From assembly GCA_021298435.1 (NCBI GenBank), contig JAJTFJ010000003.1, positions 36,077-100,076 on the forward strand: a DNA stretch of 64,000 nt, read 5' to 3'. The stretch comes from Ilumatobacteraceae bacterium (GTDB lineage: Bacteria; Actinomycetota; Acidimicrobiia; Acidimicrobiales; Ilumatobacteraceae). How positions within the stretch are numbered: position 1 is the first letter of the stretch; each line of letters begins with the position of its first letter. The notes beneath the pieces are model-generated. The model saw only the letters and a program-made list of their open reading frames with translations, searched no databases and was not told where the DNA came from. The position numbers and the translations under genes were made by a program. Of the stretch, positions 10,119 to 19,951 are shown piece after piece.

Positions 10119-11395
10119 TTCATCTCTTTCATGCGCTCGTAGAGCGCAAATGAGAACACCGAGAGCGCAACTGCAGAGCCTGCAACAAGGCCAAGTTCAA
10201 CGCGTAAGAACAAGTCGCTGCTGGCAAATGCTGTCACGACGAGAAACGCAACCATGGATGAGAGCCATCCAATGGCAACCCATCGGTGACTATGGAGTGC
10301 AATGACTGCTTGAGCGACAGCAAGAGCAAGCATGTACAAGCCACTTGAGAGTGCAAGAAGAGTCAGTGTGCGGCGATCAAGTCCACCGTTGTACATGATG
10401 GTGAGCGCCCAAGGGCCTAATACTGCCGCACCAGCAGTGCCCGCAATTGCAACTCCGGCTACCAGCTTGAGCAACAAGCTGAGGCCATGACGGAATTCAT
10501 CGTGGTCTTCTTTTGCGGCAAGTCGTGCAAGACGAGGCAGAAGTGAGGCTTGCACTGCTTGAAACAAAAACAGAGGAATGCGTGACATCAACACGCCGTT
10601 TCCGAATGCAGTCACCATGACGGCTTGATCAGAGTTGGCAAGAATGTCGACACCGATTGGGCCCGCATTCACAAGCGCTGCAGCCGAAATTGATCCGAGG
10701 AGGAGCCAGCCGAGGTTGGGTGTGAGTTCGGCGTACGTCGCTTCTGGTCCGTCTTCAGTACGAGTCTGACCACGAGTGAAGACAGCAAGGACAGCAACAA
10801 GTGGTGACAATGCAATAACAAATGCATAAGCCCCAACAGATGTGACGTTCAACTGCCACAAAAGAATGCATGCGACAATTCGCACTGCGCCATCAACACC
10901 CATGATGGTGCCGTAGGCAACGAAGCGTCCCATTCCCGAGGCAATCCCTCGGGAGAGATGCATGGGCACATACGCAATGATCGTGAAGATGAGTGCGATG
11001 GTGACAAGCCAGTAGCCCTCAAACATCTGGCTCGTGAGCAATGGGGAAAGTGCAGCGACAAGGACAACCAGCAATGCTGCAAGTCCGAATGCAAGGGGCA
11101 CCATTTTGCGAATGACCGGATGTCCACCTTGGAGGAGTGCGCGACGATGAGCAAGCGCACGTCCGATTTCCTGTTCAACGGGAATCAAGAAACCTGGAAC
11201 CAATGCAAAGGTGATGAACCACAAAGCAACAAGTGGTTTGAAGTCTTCTTTGCCTAAAGCGAGTTGACCGACTTTGAAAAAGGCGTATGACGTAATGCCG
11301 GAAATGAAAATTCCGATACCGACAGGAAAAATTCCTTCTGGCAGTGGCGCCTTCTTTGGCCCTGTTAGATCAGGGGGAATAGTCGCCTCGGTCAC
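10115..11395 (-). CDS. Polysaccharide flippase-like multi-TM protein (MATE/MVF superfamily)
   Basis: About 12 hydrophobic segments; located within the polysaccharide cluster; [25 protein letters not shown] resembles Wzx-type exporters. Confidence 0.7.
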   Translation of the reverse strand: MTEATIPPDLTGPKKAPLPEGIFPVGIGIFISGITSYAFFKVGQLALGKEDFKPLVALWFITFALVPGFLIPVEQEIGRALAHRRALLQGGHPVIRKMVPLAFGLAALLVVLVAALSPLLTSQMFEGYWLVTIALIFTIIAYVPMHLSRGIASGMGRFVAYGTIMGVDGAVRIVACILLWQLNVTSVGAYAFVIALSPLVAVLAVFTRGQTRTEDGPEATYAELTPNLGWLLLGSISAAALVNAGPIGVDILANSDQAVMVTAFGNGVLMSRIPLFLFQAVQASLLPRLARLAAKEDHDEFRHGLSLLLKLVAGVAIAGTAGAAVLGPWALTIMYNGGLDRRTLTLLALSSGLYMLALAVAQAVIALHSHRWVAIGWLSSMVAFLVVTAFASSDLFLRVELGLVAGSAVALSVFSFALYERMKEMN

Positions 11396-11448
11396 GTAGG
11401 CAGGTTAGTTGCGGGAGTGGCTGTTCACCATGTTCCGTTATGCAATGG

Positions 11449-11772
11449 CTATTGCGCGGTGTTGGTGCGTGCCTTGATGGATTCGATCAATTCACGACGA
11501 CGGACTTGAGCCTTTTGAATACCAAGAACTGCGAAGCCCACTGCTGTGTAGCCCACTTCGGTGACTTGCTTGACGGCGGGGAGTGACATCACGGCATTTG
11601 GATTGAGACGGCTGAGGTCAAGAGAGGTCAGGTCAACCGAGTGAAGCTGCGGAAGTGTGATCTTTGGAATCTCCACCTTGGGGAGTTTGTCGAGAGGCAA
11701 TTTGCTGAGGACAGGTCCGGTGACCTTGGAGAGGTCGATGGTGGGGAGCGAGATATGAGGCAACTTCGTCAT
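11449..11772 (-). CDS. Small Leu/Pro-repeat protein, unknown function
   Basis: MTKLPHISLPTIDLSKVTGPVLSKLPLDKLPKVEIPKITLPQLHSVDLTSLDLSRLNP then a hydrophobic segment. Start chosen at internal Met of the 11449..11811 ORF. Confidence 0.5.
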   Translation of the reverse strand: MTKLPHISLPTIDLSKVTGPVLSKLPLDKLPKVEIPKITLPQLHSVDLTSLDLSRLNPNAVMSLPAVKQVTEVGYTAVGFAVLGIQKAQVRRRELIESIKARTNTAQ

Positions 11773-11891
11773 GGGGCAAGCGTACTGAGGGGTGCTAACT
11801 GTTGCAAGCACTCTGCTACCTGCCGTATGTCACAAGGGTTAGAGGCCTCTGCCTCGGGGGGTATCAGGCCTCGCACTAGCCTCGCAGGGAC

Positions 11892-14800
11892 GTGTCAGAG
11901 CCACAGGTTTCCCCTTCCCAGCCCCCCGTGGTGGCCGTTATGGTCATCCACGAACCGGGCGACTGGTTAACAGAGTCCCTTCGGGCTCTCGCAGCGCAGG
12001 ACTATGCCTCGTTGCAGGTTCTGGCCTTGTTGACGGGGACCAGCGAGAACGCGGGAGCACGTGAAGTTCTCGACATTGTTGAGACAGAGTTGCCTCAGGC
12101 GGTCGTGCGGTACTTGGGTTCAAACCCCGGATATGCGGCTGCATGCAACACAGTTCTTCAGCTGGTTCAGGGCGACAGCGGTTTCTTCTGCTTCCTTCAT
12201 GATGATGTGGCTTTGGCCCCTGATGCCATTACGTGCCTTGTAGATGAGTTGTATCGATCAAATGCCGGTGCTGTTGGTCCGAAGATTGTTCATTGGGATA
12301 ACCCGAAGATGATTCAGTCGGTGGGCGTTGCCGTTGACCGTTTTGGTGTGCAACTGCCATATGCCGACGATGGCGAACTGGATCAGGAACAACATGATGC
12401 GGTGCAGGACGTGTTTGTCTTGCCGGGTTCATGTTTGTTAGTCCGAGCCGACCTCTTCCGGACAGTGGGTGGTTTTGATGCCAGCATCCATTCGTCTGGC
12501 AGTGACCTTGATTTGTGTTGGCGTCTCCACACAACCGGTGCTCGTGTTGTCGTCGTACCGAGTGCAGTTGCTCGACATCGCGAATCAATGCTCGACCGCA
12601 CTGCCGAAGAATGGTTTGTGTACTCCGATACAGAAGTCGAGAGCACACGAGTACGAACCTCGGTCTCTCTTTCGTCTCGCGCTCAATTGCCGTTCATTCT
12701 TATAGAGACTGTGCTTTTCACCATTGTGCGCAGTCTGTTGTTGTTGTCAACTGGTCGCGCATCACGAGCGTGGGCGGAATTGCGCGCTGTCTTGACACTC
12801 CCGTTTGGTGCTGGCGAGATAAAGCGTCGACGTGATGCGGTGCATGAATATCGCTTGGTTGACGGTGACGAAGTTCGTGCATTACAGCTTCGCGGAACAT
12901 CTCACGTAGCGTCCTACTTCCGACGTCGTGCTCGTCGCGCTGGTCTTGCACCGTCTCAGTTGCCAAGTGATGTGAAAGAAGCGCCGCCACGCGGTTCCTA
13001 TATTTTGTGGACGACGCTGGTATTCATGTTGATTATCGGCTCGCGCTCACTGTTGTTGAATGGTTCAGTATCTGTTGGCCAGATGGTGCCATTTAGTTCT
13101 TCTGTCCGCGATGTGGTGTCCTCATATGCATCCGGATGGTGGGGAGCAGGGTTTGGACAAGTGTCATCGTTGCCGACCGGCATTGCTTTGACTGCTGTCG
13201 CTGGTGTGGCCGCATTAGGCAACATGGGCTTGGCGAACACGTTGATGATTGTTCTCTTGCCTTTTGTCGGCTGGCTCGGGGCATGGCGCTTTGCATCAGT
13301 GATGGGAACTCGTGGTGCTCGTATCGCAAGTGCGGCGGCATACGCAGCTGTTCCCTTGGGATACGCATCGATTGCGGCGGGGCGTTGGGGGACATTGCTG
13401 GTGTATGCAGTGGCGCCGTGGATGTTGCACTTGTTGCGCATGTTGGTCGGCCACGCCGACATCAATGATGCGCGCCCGAAAGAAGCAATGGTCATTGTTG
13501 ATCCATCTGTTTGGAGACGGTGGTTCGCAACATTGGTGTTGTTGGTCGCTGTCACCTTTGCGTTTGAACCTGGAATTGTCATTGTGCTGCCGTTGGTCGC
13601 CGGTGTCATCGGCGTGACAACACTGACGCAGGGGCTACACATTCGTTGGGCAGGTCGCTGGATAGGAATCTCCTCCTTGGCGTTGCTCTCAGGAATCGCA
13701 TTGAACCTTCCGTGGGCTGGTACCTATGTTCGAAACGGTTGGTGGGAGGCACTGTCGGGTGCACCCGTTGACTCGGGGCGCAACATCGGACTGTGGGGCT
13801 TAGCTCGTTTCGCTGTGGGCGGATTCTCTTTGTCCCTTCTCAGTGTCGGTTTATATGCAGCAGTTGTTGGTGCTCTGTTCTTGGTGCGCGGCGCGAGAGC
13901 AACGTGGACATTGCGCGGAGCATCATTGGTTGTCATCGGCATGCTGCTCGCAGTGCTTGACGATTCGGCGCTCTTGCCAGTGCACGCCGCTGAGCCTGGG
14001 CTCATGTTGGTGCCTGTTGCTCTTGGCATTGCGGTCAGTGCTGGTGCAATGGGTGCATCTCTTGCTCTTGACCTCAATCGAGGTCGGTTGAGTTGGCGTC
14101 AGCCGTTGGGGGCTTTGGTGGGCATTGCATTTGCTGTTGGGCTCTTCCCAGCAGCGGTGAACTCAATCAACGGCTCGTGGAACCAGCCGTCTCTTGCTCT
14201 TCCGCAGCTATTGGCGCAACTTCCTGATGCGCAAACTGCGGGCAACTATCGCACCTTGTTTATTGGTGACTCTCGTGTGCTTCCCGGCGCCCCCATCAAC
14301 TTTGGATGGGGAATTTCGTATTCGGTCGTGAATGGCGCAACGCCATCAGTAGACGAGTATTGGGAGACTCCACCAACGCGTACACGCGACAATGCAGTAG
14401 CGGCGATGTACGGAATCGTTCGTGGGCAGACATCGCGAGCTGGTCGTTTGCTTGCACCACTGTCTGTTCGCTACATCGTTGTCCCCATCATTGACGGTGG
14501 TCAGTCGACTCGTTCTGATCCAATTGCTGAACCAGCCGGTTTGGTGGAAGCGCTTTCGCGTCAACTTGATTTGCGTCGCAAATTTGCGTCTCCTGATCTT
14601 GTTGTCTTCGAAAACACAGCATGGGTTCCGGTGAAGTCGGTTCTCACTGCCGCTGGGTCTGAAAGCAGCAAACTCGCCGGAGCGACTTCGATGATCGCAA
14701 CAAACATCAGTGGGGCTGTGTCGTTACCAGCATCGGATCGCGCCGATGCAACGGTGGTGGCAGATGTTGCCGCTGGCACCATGCATCTTGCTGTGCCCTT

Positions 14801-15083
14801 TACTTCGCGTTGGACTGTCGCCGTCGACGGAACTGAAGTTCCCGCACGTCCTGCCTTTGGTCTCACTACTGCATACGACATTGCAGCTCCTGGTCGTGCA
14901 GTTGTTTCGTTTCAGACAACGTCAGTCCACACGCTGCTTGTGCTGGTTCAGTTTGTTGCCTGGTGTCTTGTGATCTTTATTGCGTTCTCGCGACGCAAGT
15001 ATTCTTTCCGTCGGACACAGCCAGTCGTTGCTGTGATGTCTAGCGAACCCGCCATCGTTCTCCCTGATGGAGCACCATCATGA
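11892..15083 (+). CDS. Family 2 glycosyltransferase fused to a large polytopic membrane domain
   Basis: 1063 aa. GT2 fold N-terminus (VVAVMVIHEPGDWLTESLRALAAQDY, FLHDDVALAPDA), then about 12 TM segments and a C-terminal extracytoplasmic region. Confidence 0.85.
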   Translation: MSEPQVSPSQPPVVAVMVIHEPGDWLTESLRALAAQDYASLQVLALLTGTSENAGAREVLDIVETELPQAVVRYLGSNPGYAAACNTVLQLVQGDSGFFCFLHDDVALAPDAITCLVDELYRSNAGAVGPKIVHWDNPKMIQSVGVAVDRFGVQLPYADDGELDQEQHDAVQDVFVLPGSCLLVRADLFRTVGGFDASIHSSGSDLDLCWRLHTTGARVVVVPSAVARHRESMLDRTAEEWFVYSDTEVESTRVRTSVSLSSRAQLPFILIETVLFTIVRSLLLLSTGRASRAWAELRAVLTLPFGAGEIKRRRDAVHEYRLVDGDEVRALQLRGTSHVASYFRRRARRAGLAPSQLPSDVKEAPPRGSYILWTTLVFMLIIGSRSLLLNGSVSVGQMVPFSSSVRDVVSSYASGWWGAGFGQVSSLPTGIALTAVAGVAALGNMGLANTLMIVLLPFVGWLGAWRFASVMGTRGARIASAAAYAAVPLGYASIAAGRWGTLLVYAVAPWMLHLLRMLVGHADINDARPKEAMVIVDPSVWRRWFATLVLLVAVTFAFEPGIVIVLPLVAGVIGVTTLTQGLHIRWAGRWIGISSLALLSGIALNLPWAGTYVRNGWWEALSGAPVDSGRNIGLWGLARFAVGGFSLSLLSVGLYAAVVGALFLVRGARATWTLRGASLVVIGMLLAVLDDSALLPVHAAEPGLMLVPVALGIAVSAGAMGASLALDLNRGRLSWRQPLGALVGIAFAVGLFPAAVNSINGSWNQPSLALPQLLAQLPDAQTAGNYRTLFIGDSRVLPGAPINFGWGISYSVVNGATPSVDEYWETPPTRTRDNAVAAMYGIVRGQTSRAGRLLAPLSVRYIVVPIIDGGQSTRSDPIAEPAGLVEALSRQLDLRRKFASPDLVVFENTAWVPVKSVLTAAGSESSKLAGATSMIATNISGAVSLPASDRADATVVADVAAGTMHLAVPFTSRWTVAVDGTEVPARPAFGLTTAYDIAAPGRAVVSFQTTSVHTLLVLVQFVAWCLVIFIAFSRRKYSFRRTQPVVAVMSSEPAIVLPDGAPS

Positions 15084-16543
15084 ATATCGTTCGGAGAATT
15101 GTCGTCACTCTTTTGATTGTTGCGGCAGGTGCTGGGGTAATTGTGATTGATCGTCAAGGTGGTGACGCCCCAATTGGTGCTGCATCAGGGCTGGTGACAT
15201 TGGGTGGTTTCCCACAAGCTGTGTCGGGTAATCGCATCAGTACCTCTTGGTTTTGTCCAGGCGCTGCTGCAGGCGACGGACTCGATGGTGCTTCGGTTGT
15301 TTTCGCTAACCCCAGTGATGTTGCCATCACTGCGACGTTGAGTTTGCTCAGTGATGGTCCTGCTGAAAACCAAAACATTTCAGTACCGCCGCGAGACAGA
15401 TTGTCGGTTGACATTCTGCGTGGCAGGACCGTTGGAGTTGTTGTCCCTGTTGTTGAGATCATCGGTGGAATCGGCACCGTGGAGCAACAACTTGTGTATG
15501 CCGCAGGCGATGTGACTTCACAGTGTGTGTCCCAAACGAGCGACACGTGGTATTTCGCGGATGGTTTCACCGCGGAGGGTTCCACCCAACGCATTGTTCT
15601 CATCAATCCGTATCCGGAGAGCGCTGTTGTGAACGTGTCGTACACGACAGCAGAAGGTCGTCGTACACCGGCCAACCTGCAAGGCGTCATTCTTCCTGCT
15701 CAGTCATCAAAGAGTCTTTCAATGGCAGATGTCGGAGCGGCGAACGAACCACAGATTGCAGTTGAAGTCATTGCAACCACTGGCCAGATTGTGGCGTCGC
15801 GTATGCAGCACTTCATGGGTGGCGGACGACTGGGCTATTCGACATCTGTCGGTGTTCCCGAAGCGTTAGGGGACTGGTGGTTTACATCTGGTCGAACAGG
15901 TGCCCAGGTCACTGAGCAACTTGTTGTCTTTAACCCGTCAAAGCGTGATGCTCAGTTGAACGTTGCATTCTTTGGAGAAGGAATCACGAACGGTGCGACC
16001 ACCGATGCTGCGTTGAATGCTTCTGTGCCCTCGCAATCGGTGGACATCCCAGCAGGTGGCATTGTGTACATCAACACTGACAACATCGCTGATTTGCCCA
16101 AAGGCGACCATGCAATGGTTGTCTCCACGCTGAATGGTTCTCGTGTCATCGTCGAGCACGTGCTTAGTCAACGAACGGGTGGAAGTTTCTTTACCGCGAT
16201 GACCAATGGCATTCCGTCAGGGCTTGCGGCATCAAAATGGAGAATCCCAAGCGGTCTGGCTAAAGGTGCGCGGAACGCTCTCAGCATTTTGAATACAACT
16301 GCAGTGGATGGAACATTCACCATGTCAGCAGTGGGTCCCGGTGGGTTGATTGACTTACCTAATCTGGTCAACGTTCCTCTTGGAGCTGCGTCGCTGATCA
16401 GCTTGGATGTGCCTGAAGGCGTCAATGAAGGCGAAGTAGTGATTACGGCAACAGTGCCTGTTGTGATTCAGCGCCGGACGACGCGCGGTCATGGTCTCGT
16501 TGGATTTGGCATCGTGGGTGCGTTACCAGTGAGGGAAAAGTGA
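15080..16543 (+). CDS. DUF5719-like secreted protein
   Basis: N-terminal signal/TM; repeated NPS/NP..A..V beta-domain pattern; directly follows the GT2/membrane gene (ATGA overlap). Confidence 0.6.
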   Translation: MNIVRRIVVTLLIVAAGAGVIVIDRQGGDAPIGAASGLVTLGGFPQAVSGNRISTSWFCPGAAAGDGLDGASVVFANPSDVAITATLSLLSDGPAENQNISVPPRDRLSVDILRGRTVGVVVPVVEIIGGIGTVEQQLVYAAGDVTSQCVSQTSDTWYFADGFTAEGSTQRIVLINPYPESAVVNVSYTTAEGRRTPANLQGVILPAQSSKSLSMADVGAANEPQIAVEVIATTGQIVASRMQHFMGGGRLGYSTSVGVPEALGDWWFTSGRTGAQVTEQLVVFNPSKRDAQLNVAFFGEGITNGATTDAALNASVPSQSVDIPAGGIVYINTDNIADLPKGDHAMVVSTLNGSRVIVEHVLSQRTGGSFFTAMTNGIPSGLAASKWRIPSGLAKGARNALSILNTTAVDGTFTMSAVGPGGLIDLPNLVNVPLGAASLISLDVPEGVNEGEVVITATVPVVIQRRTTRGHGLVGFGIVGALPVREK

Positions 16544-16983
16544 CTCAAGTCGGACTTGTTGTTATTGCAATGCTCGTGGCTGTTGGCGTGTCGCTTGTGT
16601 TGCGCCGCCGAAAAGCAGATGCCCCAACACAGGGGGGCTATCAGATTCCCACTCAGTTGGATCGTGGAGATTTTGTCTCACCAGAAACACCATGGCTCGT
16701 TGCCATCTTCACTTCGGCCACGTGTGATGCATGTGCAGATGTAGCGAACAAGGCAATGGTGTTGGCTTCAGATGACGTCGCAGTACAACGGATTGACTAC
16801 ATCGATGACCCTGCTTTGCACAAGCGCTACAAGATTGATGCAGTTCCGACTTTGGTCATTGTCGATCATCGCGGCGTTGTGCAGAAGAGTTTCTTGGGGC
16901 CGATGAAGGCACAGGACTTATGGGCAGCAGTGGCTGAATGTCGTGAGCCTGGTTCAACCCCAGACCCGTGCAGTAGTCATTAA
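16540..16983 (+). CDS. Membrane-anchored thioredoxin-fold protein (CDAC active site)
   Basis: TM anchor then IFTSATCDACADVANKA and YKIDAVPTLVIVD (cis-Pro). Confidence 0.8.
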   Translation: MTQVGLVVIAMLVAVGVSLVLRRRKADAPTQGGYQIPTQLDRGDFVSPETPWLVAIFTSATCDACADVANKAMVLASDDVAVQRIDYIDDPALHKRYKIDAVPTLVIVDHRGVVQKSFLGPMKAQDLWAAVAECREPGSTPDPCSSH

Positions 16984-17007
16984 TCACGCCACGAAAGGCG
17001 TGTGATT
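16982..17007. terminator. Bidirectional hairpin between convergent genes
   Basis: aatcacgcc-acgaaa-ggcgtgtgatt between the thioredoxin (+) and ftsH (-) stop codons. Confidence 0.6.
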
Positions 17008-18920
17008 TACGCGCTGGTGGTTGCTGTTTCGCCTTGTGCTTCTTGCACTATGCGCCCAACAGTTGCACCATCAATCGTCTCGTCTTCCATCAACTTTTCA
17101 GCAACAAGTTCGAGTCCCTTGCGGTGACGTGTCAACAAGTCGTGCGCACGCAGCTCTTGCTCATGAAGAATGCGTGATGTTTCTTCGTCAAGAAGTTGTG
17201 CAGTGGAATCGCTGTACTCCCGTCCGCTGGTCATGAGGTCTTCACCGAGGAAGACCTGTTGTTGACCGTTCCATGCCATCGGGCCCACCTTGTCGGACAT
17301 TCCCCATTCGCGCACCATGCGACGGGCGATAGAGGTTGCCTGTTCGAGGTCGTTTGCTGCACCGGAGTTGAGGTGTCCGTAGACAATCTTTTCTGCGACG
17401 CGGCCACCCATTGCTTTGCAGATGAGATCTTCAAAGTATTCACGTGAATACGTGTGGCGCTCTTCGGGAAGAGACCACGTGACACCCAGTGCCATGCCAC
17501 GAGGAAGAATGGTGACCTTGTGAAGAGGATCCGAGTGGGGGAGAACTGTGGCGAGAATGGCATGTCCACCTTCGTGGATTGCTGTTGCGCGTTTTTCTTC
17601 TGGATTCAGAACCAAGCTTTCACGACGTGCGCCCATGACGACTCGGTCACGGGCATTCTCGAAGTCAACGCTTTCGATTTGTACTGACCCACGACGCACT
17701 GCAAACAGTGCTGCCTCATTGACCAAGTTTGCAAGGTCTGCGCCAGACATTCCTGGTGATGCTTTTGCCATGGTGTCGAGATCGGCATCAGGGCCCATGC
17801 GCTTGTCGCGTGAGTGCACCTTCAAGATCGCAAGACGCTCTTCGTATTCGGGAAGAGGAACAATGATTTGACGGTCGAATCGACCAGGGCGCAGGAGCGC
17901 TGGGTCGAGAACGTCAGGACGGTTGGTCGCAGCAAGAATGACGATTCCTTCTGTGGTCTCAAATCCGTCCATCTCAGAGAGCATCTGGTTGAGGGTTTGT
18001 TCACGCTCATCGTGACCGCCACCAAGACCTGCACCGCGCTTACGGCCAATGGAATCGATTTCGTCAATGAAGATGATGGCTTTGCCCATCTTGCGCGCCT
18101 GCTGGAACAGATCGCGCACACGGCTTGCACCTACGCCCACAAACATTTCCATGAAGTCAGAACCGGTCACTGACAAGAAACCCACTCCGGCTTCACCAGC
18201 AACGGCGCGTGCAAAGAGAGTCTTGCCTGTACCTGGAGGGCCTACAAGGAGAATGCCCTTTGGTACGCGAGCACCAATTTCTTTGAAACGTTCTGGCATG
18301 CGAAGGAAATCGACGACTTCTTTGATTTCCATCTTGACGCCGTCATATCCGGCGATGTCGGTGAACGTGGTGGAGGGCTTGTCGGCTTGATACGCCTTTG
18401 CCTTGCTCTTGCCAACAGACATGATGCTGCCTGCTTGACCCATGGCGCGACGCTGCATCCACACGAAGAACGCAATAACAAACGCGAACGGCAAAATGAT
18501 GGGCAAAAGGCTGGTGAGCCAATTGGGCTGTGGTGTCTTGAAGTTGTAGTCGACGCCGTTTTGCTTGAGAAGCTGTTCGTCGGAGTCACTCAGTTGCACT
18601 GCACCTGTGGTTGTGAACTTGCCACCATTAGTGAGGACACCAGAGATGATGTTGGTGGCGTTGTTGATGGTGACGTCCTTGACGTTGCCTTCTTGCACCT
18701 GCACAAGGAATTCCTTGTAGCTGAGCTTTTCGCCTGTGGGCTGAGAAACGAACTGGCTACCAAATGCCAACACCATGACTGCGCCAACAATGGCCCAGAT
18801 GGCCCACTTGGGCATGGGGGGCTTCCCCTCGGAGCCTGGCTTCTGGTCACGCATCCCCTTCAGCGGATTGCGCTGAGGTTGGTTGCGTGGTGGTGGGGGT
18901 GGCGGGGGCATCTCGCTCAT
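17007..18920 (-). CDS. ftsH: ATP-dependent zinc metalloprotease FtsH
   Basis: GPPGTGKT Walker A, SRH region, HEGGH zinc motif; 637 aa. Confidence 0.97.
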   Translation of the reverse strand: MSEMPPPPPPPRNQPQRNPLKGMRDQKPGSEGKPPMPKWAIWAIVGAVMVLAFGSQFVSQPTGEKLSYKEFLVQVQEGNVKDVTINNATNIISGVLTNGGKFTTTGAVQLSDSDEQLLKQNGVDYNFKTPQPNWLTSLLPIILPFAFVIAFFVWMQRRAMGQAGSIMSVGKSKAKAYQADKPSTTFTDIAGYDGVKMEIKEVVDFLRMPERFKEIGARVPKGILLVGPPGTGKTLFARAVAGEAGVGFLSVTGSDFMEMFVGVGASRVRDLFQQARKMGKAIIFIDEIDSIGRKRGAGLGGGHDEREQTLNQMLSEMDGFETTEGIVILAATNRPDVLDPALLRPGRFDRQIIVPLPEYEERLAILKVHSRDKRMGPDADLDTMAKASPGMSGADLANLVNEAALFAVRRGSVQIESVDFENARDRVVMGARRESLVLNPEEKRATAIHEGGHAILATVLPHSDPLHKVTILPRGMALGVTWSLPEERHTYSREYFEDLICKAMGGRVAEKIVYGHLNSGAANDLEQATSIARRMVREWGMSDKVGPMAWNGQQQVFLGEDLMTSGREYSDSTAQLLDEETSRILHEQELRAHDLLTRHRKGLELVAEKLMEDETIDGATVGRIVQEAQGETATTSA

Positions 18921-18983
18921 GACCTCATGCTACGGGGCTGTTCTGTCGTAGTTCCTTCGGTATCGCCGAAATGAGGGGCGCCG

Positions 18984-19232
18984 ATGAGTACCGTTTTTCA
19001 CATGGCAAGGCAATGCACTCGTCAGGGCTGTGTTCATCATGCATCTGTGACCCTCACGTACCAATACGGGCGCTCACAGGTGTGGCTGGACGATTTATGG
19101 CCCGAACGGGACCCACATTCGTATGACTTATGTGATCAGCATGCCAATCGCTTGAAGCCACCTTCGGGCTGGCACCTCGAGGACCGTCGTCAACGGACCC
19201 ATGTGTACGGCGCTGGCCGCCTCGCTGGCTAA
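18984..19232 (+). CDS. DUF3499 family protein
   Basis: ARQCTRQGCVHHASVTLTYQYGRSQVWLDDLWPERDPHSYDLCDQHANRL. Confidence 0.8.
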   Translation: MSTVFHMARQCTRQGCVHHASVTLTYQYGRSQVWLDDLWPERDPHSYDLCDQHANRLKPPSGWHLEDRRQRTHVYGAGRLAG

Positions 19233-19235
19233 CTC

Positions 19236-19946
19236 ATGAATACGTCGGGGCGTCGTCGTCCTGGTCTCTTCGAGGGGCTCATCATCTGGCTCGGAATGTA
19301 TCTGTGCGCCAATGTTGCACTGATGGTGGCATTGGCTCTCACGGGCAGGGGAGATGTTGATCAAACTCAGATTCCCATCTGGGCAACTGCAGTCGCTGTG
19401 TCAGCAATGTGGTCGGTGTTGCTCTTTGCAGTCCCGCGATACCTGCCGTACGAAGAACGGTCAGCCACTCGATCATTGAGCAACTGGGTCTCAACCCGAG
19501 ATATTGCCATTGGTGTCCCTCTCGGATTCGCCAGTCAATACATCTTGATGAACGTGGTGAATTGGCCACTGATGAAACTTTTCCCCGACTCGTTCTCCTT
19601 CGATGACATTTCACAACGAGCAACAGACCTGACAAACACAGCGCCCGGTGCATGGGTTGTAGTTCTCGTTCTAGTCGTGGTCGTGGGAGCGCCCATCGTG
19701 GAAGAGATCGTGTATCGCGGTGCAGTACAGACACATTTACAGAGAACCGCGGGCACTGCAGTTGCTCTGATCGGCACATCAGTGATCTTTGCGGGAATTC
19801 ACATGTCGCTCATTGAATTCCCTGGTCTCTTCGCATTTGCCTTGGTGCTGGGCTATTCCCGTCTGCGGTCTGCCACACTTGGTCTACCCATTGTGACGCA
19901 CATGGCGTTTAACGCCGCAGGTTTAATACTTGTTCTCGTGAAGTAG
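19236..19946 (+). CDS. CPBP family intramembrane glutamic endopeptidase
   Basis: Multi-TM with GAPIVEEIVYRG (EExxxR) and FAGIHMS motifs. Confidence 0.85.
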   Translation: MNTSGRRRPGLFEGLIIWLGMYLCANVALMVALALTGRGDVDQTQIPIWATAVAVSAMWSVLLFAVPRYLPYEERSATRSLSNWVSTRDIAIGVPLGFASQYILMNVVNWPLMKLFPDSFSFDDISQRATDLTNTAPGAWVVVLVLVVVVGAPIVEEIVYRGAVQTHLQRTAGTAVALIGTSVIFAGIHMSLIEFPGLFAFALVLGYSRLRSATLGLPIVTHMAFNAAGLILVLVK

Positions 19947-19951
19947 GAAAT

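Noticed and set aside
12998-13642. 214-aa minus-strand ORF opposite the GT2/membrane gene
   Set aside because: Thr/Asn/Pro-rich translation typical of the antisense of hydrophobic codons; no domain seen.
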